A stretch of 64,000 nt of DNA from Photobacterium sp. CCB-ST2H9 (GTDB lineage Bacteria; Pseudomonadota; Gammaproteobacteria; Enterobacterales; Vibrionaceae). The notes beneath the pieces were generated by a model. That model ran no database searches, was not told where the DNA came from, and worked only from the letters and a program-made list of their open reading frames with translations. Below are positions 7,613 through 14,866 of this stretch, piece by piece (the first letter of the stretch is position 1; each line of letters starts with the position of its first letter). Where the stretch lies: NCBI RefSeq assembly GCF_023151555.2, contig NZ_CP100426.1:1364001-1428000 (forward strand), in the 5' to 3' direction. The position numbers were made by a program, and so were the translations under genes.

Positions 7613-7872
7613 AGATTCAGCTTGCTGTTTAGAGCCCTCACTACAGCTCTGCGCGCATTATGCTTTTTGAAAATTGTTGGCACATGCAGCTGAAAATTGA
7701 CCATGCATGATTTTTTATTTGTCTGTTATTCGAAGCAATAAAATCTCTAAGTTCTACCGTGTGATTCACGGTTTAATCCCCAAAGCATTTCACCTTTATA
7801 ACAGATTGAATAAAAAGCATCTTCAGGCCAATTTAAAACGTACACTTTACGTGAAAAACAGTGTTCACAACA
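7613..7872. other. Cassette-array spacer without a supported gene
   Basis: 260 bases between attC-like site 3 and the small open frame at 7873. It is AT-rich and holds no open frame with a ribosome site. It may contain the 3' region or remnant of a decayed cassette. Confidence 0.5.
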
Positions 7873-8127
7873 CTATGCACTGACATCCGTTCCATGACGA
7901 CATGATAAATATTTAGAATGATAACAGATCTCTGGGTCATTACCTTTTGGTAAATCTCTTAGCGTATTTACTGTACCGCCATGAAGATTGGAAAAATAGA
8001 GTGCTCCATACCACTTATGGCTGCAAGAATTTTGGAATATCCTGTACTCGAACAAGTCACTATGTTTAAAAAATTGAATATCATTTCTGATTTTAATCCG
8101 AACGACCTCTGCAAATTCAAAATTCAA
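7873..8127 (-). CDS. Hypothetical small protein (cassette gene)
   Basis: 84 residues from a TTG at 8127. It contains no signal peptide, membrane segment or motif that I recognise; Cys and His residues (NSCSHKWYG, EICYHSKYLSCRHG) are frequent in the second half. It lies between two attC-like sites with the same orientation as the other cassette genes, which is the main support. The start codon and even coding status are uncertain. Confidence 0.35.
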   Translation of the reverse strand: MNFEFAEVVRIKIRNDIQFFKHSDLFEYRIFQNSCSHKWYGALYFSNLHGGTVNTLRDLPKGNDPEICYHSKYLSCRHGTDVSA

Positions 8128-8199
8128 TGTTTACCACAAGATGGACAATGAATATCAACTTTATGTGACATCGGATTCCAATCATAAGTTCCTCATGAA

Positions 8200-8312
8200 C
8201 GATTACGTCGAGGTAAGGGAGGAGCAAATCTTACACCTCACCTTAAACATTGCACCGTAAACAAGAAACCCAACTTTGAGACAAAAATGCCTTGCGTTGG
8301 GAATCACTATTA
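8200..8312 (-). repeat. attC-like recombination site 4
   Basis: On the minus strand: CCCAACGCAAGGCATTTTTG, then CTCAAAGTTGGGTTTCTTG, then GGTGCAATGTTTAAGGTG, then TTTGCTCCTCCCTTACC. It shares the AACGCxxGGCATTTT and GTTGGGTTT blocks with site 3 and lies just downstream of the gene ending at 8343. Confidence 0.62.
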
Positions 8313-8342
8313 AATTATTTTATATATTATGCCAAGTCCGAC

Positions 8343-8798
8343 CTACAGATTGTGACATTCTTTCGAGGCTTTTCTTTTCCATAAATAAGCTCCCAGAAAA
8401 AACACCAAGGCATTGCCAACTGATAATATTGTAATATGAGCTAAGCTATAGCTACCTGATAAAGAAAAGCATAGCCCGGCATTAATCAATGCCAATACAG
8501 CTACATTTCTATATTCATTTGTTCTAGAGGTCTTTGCACAAAAATACCCAGCATAGCAAGAGATGAAGCTCGCAAGAAAAATGCTAATTAAAAGAAAAGG
8601 TGACATCGGGTATATGTGATTAATTGCTTCAATTACTTCACTGTTTTTTAACCCACTGTTCTTTAGATAATATACATACGCAAAACCGCCTGCTATAAAC
8701 ACAATACTTGTGCCAATGAGATCAATCAAAAGTGCTAGGGTTATCGATTTAATCGGTCTGCCTTTTTGATTGGTTACTTTTTCCACTTTAGTTTCCAT
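8343..8798 (-). CDS. Four-helix membrane protein of unknown function (cassette gene)
   Basis: 151 residues. After a basic N-terminus (METKVEKVTNQKGRPIKS) four hydrophobic segments follow: ITLALLIDLIGTSIVFIAGG, FLLISIFLASFISCYAGYF, VAVLALINAGLCFSL and ITILSVGNALVFFLGAYLW, ending in the basic tail KRKASKECHNL. It is expected in the inner membrane. I do not recognise a family. attC-like site 4 lies immediately downstream, making it a cassette gene. Confidence 0.65.
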   Translation of the reverse strand: METKVEKVTNQKGRPIKSITLALLIDLIGTSIVFIAGGFAYVYYLKNSGLKNSEVIEAINHIYPMSPFLLISIFLASFISCYAGYFCAKTSRTNEYRNVAVLALINAGLCFSLSGSYSLAHITILSVGNALVFFLGAYLWKRKASKECHNL

Positions 8799-9000
8799 CT
8801 TCTATTACATAAATAAATTCATAAATTATGACGGCAGATAGTAACATAAAGTTTTTCAAAGGTGCAGTTAACTATCACGACACCCAAGAAAATCCACCGA
8901 AATCACTCTTAAATGTAAAAGAACAGACTACAAGTCTTACCCAAAGCTCTCGTACCATCGATTAAACCAATCCTGACGCCTCTCAAAAACCAGATTCATA
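8799..9000. other. AT-rich spacer upstream of the IS110 remnant
   Basis: About 200 bases with no open frame that has a ribosome site. It contains promoter-like AT-rich DNA for the divergent-side membrane-protein gene (start 8798) and probably more decayed transposon or cassette sequence. Confidence 0.4.
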
Positions 9001-9345
9001 GAGTCGAATCCAAGATTGCCTGTTGAATAGATACTTGCCCTGAATACCAAGTTAAATGATTTATTGCAGGGCATACCTGGTGTGTGGAAAATCGTCGTAG
9101 TTTCTCTGATTTGTCATGTTCCAGAGCTTGGTTATATCAGCATAAACAAGCCGCATCTTTCACTGGTGTCGCTCTTATCACCATAGAAAGTGGCCGATTC
9201 AAAGGTAAAAGAATCATTCAAGGTGGCATTCAAAGGTAAGGAGCGTGCTTTACATGACCATGATGTTTGCTATCCAAAGTAATCCTATATTAAGGCAACC
9301 TATGAATGCTTACTTGCAGCAGGCAAACCAAAAGTGCCACACGTT
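9001..9345 (+). pseudogene. IS110-family transposase remnant (C-terminal domain)
   Basis: Three frames together read as the C-terminal IS116/IS110/IS902 transposase domain: LNTKLNDLLQGIPGVWKIV and HVPELGYIS (from 9037), then HKQAASFTGVAL and ESGRFKGKRIIQGG in a second frame (about 9140-9235), then VRSVLYMTMMFAIQSNP and ATYECLLAAGKPKV in further frames (9237-9340). At least three frameshifts and the missing N-terminal DEDD domain make it a dead fragment. It lies in the cassette array; members of the IS1111 subgroup of IS110 are known to insert in attC sites, which may explain the location. IS ends were not identified. Confidence 0.75.
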
Positions 9346-9382
9346 GGCTGTCGGTTTAGAGTTTTTGCTATGCGTTTCTTAC

Positions 9383-9718
9383 CTATTTTATTGAACCAAT
9401 ATATACAGGAGCTGGAGCATTGCCATAAGTTCCTAAACTAGCGCACGATCCCTGTCCATCATAGTAAAATATTGCTTTCTTGTTATTGTTTTGTGTACTT
9501 TGAAGCATTCCTACCCACAAAGAACATGTAACGGTATCAATCCCCTTCCATGTTCCCTTTGTGTTACATATGTAAGTGAAATCATTTCGACCAGAGTGTA
9601 AAACGTTTACACCACCATCTCCGTAAACCAAGACTCGCTCGACTTCAACTTCACAATTAAACGCTGCAAACGCATTTGTTGATAACACCAAAGATGCCAA
9701 TAAAAGTAACCTTCTCAT
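9383..9718 (-). CDS. Small secreted protein of unknown function
   Basis: 111 residues from an ATG with GGAGG four bases before it. The N-terminus MRRLLLLASLVLSTNAFA is a clear Sec signal peptide, cleaved before AFNCEVEVE. The mature protein has four Cys (FNCEVEVE, TYICNTKG, TVTCSLWV, GSCASLG), enough for two disulfides in the periplasm or outside. No family is recognised. It belongs to the minus-strand array and lies next to the IS110 remnant. Confidence 0.72.
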   Translation of the reverse strand: MRRLLLLASLVLSTNAFAAFNCEVEVERVLVYGDGGVNVLHSGRNDFTYICNTKGTWKGIDTVTCSLWVGMLQSTQNNNKKAIFYYDGQGSCASLGTYGNAPAPVYIGSIK

Positions 9719-10285
9719 TTAACCTCCACATTTTGAATGATGTATAACATTTTATTCGACGACATAATGTCGTATATCTTAACTCTGCACACGGCTCTAT
9801 GTAACTGTTCTATCAAGATTTTCACGATTTCTACTCACTGCATCGAAAATCAGCGGCATGTGATTCGAAATCGAAAATGCGACATACGATAGTCCCGGTT
9901 CTGTTCAACTGTTTTTGTGAAATGATGACCGATATACCACCACCGATTGAACAACATTCACACAAGTGCCTTTAGCCGTTGCGTGCTGATATCCAGTGAT
10001 GTCCACACAAGCACGCTACCGCCCCTGACAATCAAGTCACGTGCTGTAAATTGCCGTACATGATAGGCAGATAAGAATCACGTTTCACTAAGTGATGCGT
10101 TTGGGGTTGTATATCTGTGGGTAAGCGCAAGGTTGCATGATAAGAAGGGAAATGAGCGCGGGCAGACCTTGGAAGGATGCTTCAACCGATTGATGAAGCA
10201 AGCACTGGAAACCATTAAAATCAGCAACATAGTTTTAATGGGATGGGATTAGGGCTGTATTGGCTCTCTGGAGCCCTTCGTCTTT
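9719..10285. other. Degenerate intergenic region at the array boundary
   Basis: About 570 bases with no credible gene. A short inverted repeat ACGACAT-A-ATGTCGT lies at about 9759-9773. Near 10140-10250 a plus-strand frame reads NERGQTLEGCFNRLMKQALE and then stops, which looks like the tail of a decayed gene. Together with the IS110 remnant, this suggests a history of insertions and deletions at the edge of the cassette array. Confidence 0.45.
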
Positions 10286-11179
10286 TCATCGTATCGAAAA
10301 TTGAAAAATATAGCGTTGCAATTCATCAAGAAGGAGTTCTTTGATGAGTATCTGAGATTTTTCTTTTTTCAGTGATGATTCCAGTAAAGATAATCCGATT
10401 GTCGGTAATTTGGGTAGCTCATGATGAATCACGGCTAATGAGTTTGGGATGCCTAAGTCTGCACGGACGGTGATACCAAGACCGGCATTGACTGCTCCCC
10501 AGATTCCGGAGAGGCTGCCTCCGGAGACGGCAATTTTCCAGGGAATATTTTCTTGGTCTAATGTCTTTATTGCGGCATCACGAATAATACATGGCGCTTC
10601 TAATAAAATCAGCGGGAGAGGTTTCCCTGAACTCAAATAGGATGACAGGTCAAATGATGGACTGGCAATCCAATGCTGAGGGACTTCCGTGATGAGTCGT
10701 TCCTGATTCATTTCAAGCGGATTTTCCCAACATAAAGCAAAGTCAATTTTATTGTGAAGGCTCTCTTCTTTGAGCGTGTTGTTTCGGCCACATTGCGCAT
10801 AAATCTGAATGTTTGGGAAACTTCTGGCGATCCGACCTAATAAATTAGGCAGTAGTCGCTCACTAAAGTCTTCTTGTAATCCAATACTGACAGCGCCATG
10901 AATGGTTTGCTGCTGAATCGCCTGAAGAGCTTCATCATTGATTGATAACATTTTCTTTCCGTAGCTCAACAATAACTCACCTGATTCGGTTAACCGCAAA
11001 TTTCTGCCACTTTTAGACAGAAGTTTGACCCCACATTGCTGCTCCAATTTTTTCAATTGTGCGCTGACTGCTGAAGTCGATCGGCAGAGTTGATTGGCTG
11101 CAAGGGTAAAGTTGCCTAAGTCGATACCGACGACGAACGTTCTCAATGCATCTAAATCAATGGATTCAGGACGCTTCAT
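10286..11179 (-). CDS. LysR-family transcriptional regulator
   Basis: 297 residues from the ATG at 11179, preceded by AGGA; the frame is open 78 codons further upstream but that stretch lacks LysR homology and contains the promoter region. The helix-turn-helix reads GNFTLAANQLCRSTSAVSAQ, followed by LKKLEQQCGVKLLSKSGRNL. The effector domain is somewhat divergent. It is divergent from the carboxymuconolactone-decarboxylase-like and tautomerase genes and is probably their regulator; an inverted repeat CATGTT-CTGA-AAACATG lies in the shared control region at about 11259-11275. Confidence 0.9.
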   Translation of the reverse strand: MKRPESIDLDALRTFVVGIDLGNFTLAANQLCRSTSAVSAQLKKLEQQCGVKLLSKSGRNLRLTESGELLLSYGKKMLSINDEALQAIQQQTIHGAVSIGLQEDFSERLLPNLLGRIARSFPNIQIYAQCGRNNTLKEESLHNKIDFALCWENPLEMNQERLITEVPQHWIASPSFDLSSYLSSGKPLPLILLEAPCIIRDAAIKTLDQENIPWKIAVSGGSLSGIWGAVNAGLGITVRADLGIPNSLAVIHHELPKLPTIGLSLLESSLKKEKSQILIKELLLDELQRYIFQFSIR

Positions 11180-11304
11180 AATATTCCTGTTTTTCGGGAA
11201 GATTGCTTCAGAATGTTTTGATTTTATAAGGCTTTTGGTTCGGTAACAATCGCTGTCATGTTCTGAAAACATGCAATGATTGAATTGAACCGAAGGAGAA
11301 ACAC

Positions 11305-11613
11305 ATGGGCAAAACGCTTGATAAAGACTCATTAGGTAAAGTCGCACCGAAACTGGCAGAGCTAACAACGAATACATTATTTGGCGATCTTTGGCAGAGA
11401 GAAGAACTGACATTCAGAGAACGCAGCCTGATTACGATGAGTGCTTTGGTTGCGATGAATAAATACGAACAGTTACGTTGGCATATCAATTTTGCCCGGG
11501 AAAATGGACTGACTGAAGACGATATCATTGAAGTGTTTACACATCTTGCTTTTTATGTCGGTTGGCCCAGTGCGGTGACTGCTTTGCAAACATTGAATGA
11601 TGGAGATGAATAA
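11305..11613 (+). CDS. Carboxymuconolactone decarboxylase (AhpD-like) family protein
   Basis: 102 residues, an all-helical CMD-domain protein. Signature: LWQREELTFRERSLITMSAL then a helix ending LRWHINFARENGLTEDDIIE and VFTHLAFYVGWPSAVTAL. There is no CxxC pair, so it is not an AhpD-type peroxidase; it is closer to the gamma-carboxymuconolactone decarboxylase group, in which a Glu/His set is used. AAGGAG precedes the ATG. It overlaps the tautomerase gene by one base (TAATG), so the two form an operon with a probable joint role in small aromatic or enol-lactone metabolism or detoxification. Confidence 0.85.
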   Translation: MGKTLDKDSLGKVAPKLAELTTNTLFGDLWQREELTFRERSLITMSALVAMNKYEQLRWHINFARENGLTEDDIIEVFTHLAFYVGWPSAVTALQTLNDGDE

Positions 11614-12017
11614 TGCCTTTTTCCAGAATTATGGTTCAGACCGGCCGATCTGAAGAAGAATTGAAAATCATCTCAGATACACTGCACCAAACACTTGTCG
11701 ATGAATTCAATGTCCCACCAGAGGATCGTTTTCAGGTCATTGATGAATATCCAGAAGGCCGATTGATATATGATGAGACCTATTTGTCCGGCAAAAGAAC
11801 ATCGAACTATATTTTATTTTTGATTATCGCGGGAAAGCCCAGAGATAAGGGAACGAAAGCGCGTTTTTATCAAGTGCTTTCGCAAAGAATCTCCGAAAAG
11901 ACAGGGATCTCTCAGGACGATGTCATGGTTGTGATTCAGTTTACAAACCCGGACGACTGGAGCTTTAGTGGCGGCAACCTTTATACCATTCAGGAAGCCT
12001 TAGACAAAGGGAACTGA
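11613..12017 (+). CDS. Tautomerase family protein
   Basis: 134 residues. Pro2 directly after Met is the catalytic base of the tautomerase superfamily (PFSRIMVQTGRS). The length and the segment PEDRFQVIDEYPEGRLIYD match the Tautomerase_2/malonate-semialdehyde-decarboxylase-like branch with two fused beta-alpha-beta units. The gene overlaps the CMD-like gene by one base and is followed by a strong hairpin. The substrate is not known; a keto-enol isomerisation is expected. Confidence 0.88.
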   Translation: MPFSRIMVQTGRSEEELKIISDTLHQTLVDEFNVPPEDRFQVIDEYPEGRLIYDETYLSGKRTSNYILFLIIAGKPRDKGTKARFYQVLSQRISEKTGISQDDVMVVIQFTNPDDWSFSGGNLYTIQEALDKGN

Positions 12018-12030
12018 AACCACAGCTTTG

Positions 12031-12058
12031 AACCAGCCAGCCTGTGCGCTGGCTGGTT
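12031..12058. terminator. Hairpin terminator
   Basis: AACCAGCCAG / CTGGCTGGTT form a perfect 10-bp stem with an 8-base loop, 14 bases after the tautomerase stop. A short T-run (ATTTTCC) follows 7 bases later. It separates the operon from the convergent TetR gene. Confidence 0.75.
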
Positions 12059-12108
12059 GGCAGATTTTCCTAGCACAAAGTCAACACTGCTATCAAGGAG
12101 CAGATCGC

Positions 12109-12747
12109 TCAGGGTTGATGAATTTCACTGCTCCTGTGGACTAAATCCACCAGTACACCGATACATTTCTCAGCAGCATCCAGATCTTTTCCGACAAATG
12201 CCGACACAATGGCGCCTTCTTTCATCAGACAGATGGTGTCCAGCAACCTTTCGTTTCGACTGTGCAGATGCTGTTCGATTAAGGCTCTGACTTTGTGTTT
12301 GTGGTCGCTGCAATAGGCTGTGATGGCAGCGTTTTCTTCGCTGAATTCTGCCGAGGTGTTGATGAAAAAGCAGCCGCGGAACGGACTGAGAGCTGGCACG
12401 CGGTTGTGGAACCAGTCACTGAGGCCATTGAACAGACGAGTGATGAGTTCGATGTCATCCTGCGCCGGCGACAGCAATGTTTCCAGCCAGCTCATGAAAA
12501 TGTCATCACGTGCTGCCAGTGCGGCAAGGACCAGCTCGTCTTTGCTGGCGAAATGGCTGTAGAGCGTTTTCTTCGCCACCCCTGAAACTTTCAGAACTTC
12601 ATTGATTCCGACCGCATGAATGCCCTGGCGGTAAAACAGGGTCAGCGCCGTTTCAATGAGCAGCTGTTTTTTGTCTGTCTTTGCTGGCGTTTGCTGAACC
12701 GGTGTTTGTTTCACCGATGGTTGTTTCTCAGATGTCTGGCTCATCAC
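12109..12747 (-). CDS. TetR-family transcriptional repressor
   Basis: 212 residues. After a Gln/Thr/Lys-rich N-terminal tail, the TetR DNA-binding domain reads LIETALTLFYRQGIHAVGIN and VSGVAKKTLYSHFASKDELV (residues ~30-70). The ligand domain contains FRGCFFINTSAEF, seen in the YcdC/NemR-like and AcuR-like groups with a Cys near the ligand pocket. Divergent from the HPP gene at 12852; two 18-bp operator-like sites lie in the shared promoter region, so it probably represses both. The Cys in GCFF could sense reactive electrophiles; this is inference. Confidence 0.9.
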   Translation of the reverse strand: MMSQTSEKQPSVKQTPVQQTPAKTDKKQLLIETALTLFYRQGIHAVGINEVLKVSGVAKKTLYSHFASKDELVLAALAARDDIFMSWLETLLSPAQDDIELITRLFNGLSDWFHNRVPALSPFRGCFFINTSAEFSEENAAITAYCSDHKHKVRALIEQHLHSRNERLLDTICLMKEGAIVSAFVGKDLDAAEKCIGVLVDLVHRSSEIHQP

Positions 12748-12771
12748 GATTCCTCTTCCGTTGAAAAGATG

Positions 12772-12801
12772 TTGACACAGGTAGACCGATTTGTCTACTC
12801 T
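12772..12801 (+). promoter_or_regulatory. Promoter of the HPP gene
   Basis: -35 TTGACA (12772-12777) and -10 TACTCT (12796-12801) with an 18-bp spacer. The first TetR-type operator covers the spacer and -10, which would block polymerase binding. Confidence 0.7.
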
Positions 12802-12828
12802 GTTTGCGGGGTAGACAAATCGGTCTAC
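12781..12828. promoter_or_regulatory. Pair of TetR/NemR-like operators
   Basis: GTAGACCGATTTGTCTAC (12781-12798) and its exact reverse complement GTAGACAAATCGGTCTAC (12811-12828) are separated by 12 bp. Each is itself a near-palindrome (GTAGAC-N6-GTCTAC), similar to the TAGACC-N4-GGTCTA box bound by NemR-type TetR repressors. They lie between the divergent TetR and HPP genes. Confidence 0.82.
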
Positions 12829-12851
12829 TTTGTCTGTTCAAGGAGAAACAA

Positions 12852-13301
12852 ATGAATCAATATAGTTTTGCACTGATATCGGGTTTGGGCGCTGCGGTCG
12901 CGATTGGATTACTGTCACTGGCAGACAGCATGACGACGTCAGGGTTGTGGCTGATGGCGCCTTTCGGTGCGACGGCAGTACTGGTATTTGGTGTACCGGA
13001 CAGCCCGCTGGCCCAGCCGAAGAATGTCATTTTCGGACATTTGCTGACTGCATTTATCGGTGTGTTTTTCGTGAGTTTTGTCGGGGTAACGCCATTGACG
13101 ATGGCTGTAGCTTCCGGCCTTGCGGTGTCTGCGATGCTGGTGACGAAAACAACCCATCCGCCTGCCGGAGCAAACCCGTTACTGATCATGCTGACCGGAC
13201 AAAGCTGGTCATTTCTCTTCACGCCGGTGCTTCTGGGGGCTGTCGTGATGGTACTGATCGGTCAGCTGCTCAAGTTGCAGCGCAGGGCGGTGAGTCAGTA
13301 A
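12852..13301 (+). CDS. HPP family integral membrane protein
   Basis: 149 residues from the ATG at 12852, with AAGGAGA seven bases upstream. Four transmembrane helices and the family motif THPPAGANPLLIM (His-Pro-Pro, about residues 104-116), together with MAPFGATAVLVFG and SPLAQPKNVIFGHLL, identify the HPP family. Plant and cyanobacterial HPP proteins have been linked to nitrite transport, but most bacterial members are uncharacterised. It is controlled by the divergent TetR gene through paired operators. Inner-membrane location. Confidence 0.9.
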   Translation: MNQYSFALISGLGAAVAIGLLSLADSMTTSGLWLMAPFGATAVLVFGVPDSPLAQPKNVIFGHLLTAFIGVFFVSFVGVTPLTMAVASGLAVSAMLVTKTTHPPAGANPLLIMLTGQSWSFLFTPVLLGAVVMVLIGQLLKLQRRAVSQ

Positions 13302-13528
13302 GTTCAGTTGTCGCCAACGGTCTCTTCACCCTGTAAGCATTTCAATCTGTGAGCTTTTTAACCCATTATCGTGCCAAGCAGTAATCATGGTGCCGTCTGT
13401 ACTTTACTGATATGTCACTTTTCTGGTGAAAAAATGTCACTTTTTAACCTATGAAATTGATTCAGTGCTTAATAAGATTGAATCCGTTTTCTTCTTCGGG
13501 TTTATTCCCATGCTTACAGGGACTTATT

Positions 13529-14866
13529 GTGGCTGAACCTTTATCTTATGTACTGATTCATCGCGTTGATCTGTTTTATGAATATCAGCAGCAACTGATT
13601 GAGTTGCTGAAATTAAGTTCTACTGATGATGCGATATTAGGTTTTGATACAACGTTTGATGATCAAAAAGCAATTCAGTACTTAGTTTCACTGGAAAAAG
13701 AGATTGCCAGTCAGAGCCTTCAAATCCTGGTCGGTCAGCATCAGGAAACTTTGGTTGTCTGTTGTTTCTTCAAGAGAAGTCATCAGCAGACAACCAGACA
13801 TCTCTGTGATCTTCAAAAAGGTATGATTCACCCGCATTTTCGCAGTCAGGGGTTGCTTGAGCAAACCCTGGCAGCCATCGCCTGTGAGTGCATGGCACAA
13901 GGCGTAGAGCTGCTGACGCTGGATGTTCGGGGCGGCACAAAAGCTCACCGGATCTGGGAAAAATGCGGATTTGAAACATACGGCATCCTGAATGACTACA
14001 GCCGTTTTCAGGGCAAGTCCTTTGACGGCTATTTCATGAAACAACGAACCCAGGATCTCTGGAATCGATTCAAAATATTCTACACACAAGGAAGTGAAAA
14101 AATGTCAGTTGGCACTGAACTTATCCCTAAAAAAGAATTTCGCACACAGATGCGAGAAACATTAGAAAAACATCTGACTTTAGGTCATCCCTTATTTAAA
14201 TATCTGCTGGATGAAAAGCATCCGAATTCTGATTTATTAAAATTCACCACGCTTCAGGGTTATCAGCTTACGAAGAACTTTCTGACTTATATCGAGCATT
14301 TATTTTTTCACTGTCCGCTGCCAAAACATAAACGTGCACTGCTGCACAATATGTATGAAGAAGAAACCGGCCGCTTATCCAACACCAAAAATCATGTGGA
14401 ACTGATGCAGGATTTTGTGCGTGCATTGGGGATTTCCGATGCAGAGCGCGATGCTGCGACCGCTTTGCCACAGACGCAGGCGTTGATTGATTACCGGATG
14501 ATTGCCTGCAAAAACCCCGACCTGTACCACATTGGAGCGGCGGCGGTCATGGTGGCCAGCGAAGGGCAGAATCTGGAAAGTGTCGGGGACGAAGCCCGGC
14601 ACAATATTCTGGGCAAAGTTTATGATCTGAAAGAGGCAGATCTGCTGTTCTTCTCCGTGCATCAGGAAGAGGATGTCGGTCATGTTCAGCAGGGGCTGGC
14701 CTTGCTGGCGGATCTATGTGATACGCCGAAGCGGCAACAGGAAGCCATTGAAGCGATTGAGACCACCTGTGAGCTTTTCTATCAGATGTATCAGGGTGTA
14801 TATGAATACTTTGGATACGATAAGCAAGATCAGGCTGCGAAGGCGGAGCTGATTGGGGAGGTCTGA
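13529..14866 (+). CDS. GNAT acetyltransferase - haem-oxygenase-like di-iron enzyme (HDO) fusion
   Basis: 445 residues from GTG 13529 (GGGA precedes it); an ATG at 13451 has no ribosome site. Residues ~1-185 form a GNAT domain (GMIHPHFRSQGLLEQTLAAI, LDVRGGTKAHRIWEKCGFET). Residues ~192-445 form an iron-containing redox domain of the TenA/PqqC/haem-oxygenase-like fold, with likely metal ligands in MYEEETG, NHVEL, VASEG and VHQEEDVGH (His-x3-Asp-x2-His, as in CADD-type HDOs). A second start at ATG 14102 has an excellent AAGGAAG site, so the HDO domain may also be made alone. HDOs oxidise, cleave or N-oxygenate amino-acid-derived substrates. The gene heads an operon with an MFS transporter, a MetZ-like enzyme and a hydrolase. 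Confidence 0.75.
   Translation: MAEPLSYVLIHRVDLFYEYQQQLIELLKLSSTDDAILGFDTTFDDQKAIQYLVSLEKEIASQSLQILVGQHQETLVVCCFFKRSHQQTTRHLCDLQKGMIHPHFRSQGLLEQTLAAIACECMAQGVELLTLDVRGGTKAHRIWEKCGFETYGILNDYSRFQGKSFDGYFMKQRTQDLWNRFKIFYTQGSEKMSVGTELIPKKEFRTQMRETLEKHLTLGHPLFKYLLDEKHPNSDLLKFTTLQGYQLTKNFLTYIEHLFFHCPLPKHKRALLHNMYEEETGRLSNTKNHVELMQDFVRALGISDAERDAATALPQTQALIDYRMIACKNPDLYHIGAAAVMVASEGQNLESVGDEARHNILGKVYDLKEADLLFFSVHQEEDVGHVQQGLALLADLCDTPKRQQEAIEAIETTCELFYQMYQGVYEYFGYDKQDQAAKAELIGEV
14102..14111 (+). promoter_or_regulatory. Internal start site with strong ribosome-binding site
   Basis: ATG at 14102 inside the fusion gene is preceded by AAGGAAG with 7-base spacing and falls exactly at the border between GNAT and HDO domains. 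It would give a free 254-residue HDO protein. Confidence 0.5.

Noticed and set aside
9325..9355. A fifth attC site
   Set aside because: The block resembles the attC core but also reads as the end of the IS110 transposase (AGKPKV), so it is not called as a site.
4857..9720. Toxin-antitoxin pairs, common in Vibrio cassette arrays
   Set aside because: None of the cassette proteins resembles a known toxin or antitoxin family, and no adjacent small gene pair of that type is visible.
11180..11413. N-terminal extension of the LysR gene at 10286-11179
   Set aside because: The 78 upstream codons contain no LysR homology and would cover the divergent promoter; ATG 11179 has a good ribosome site.
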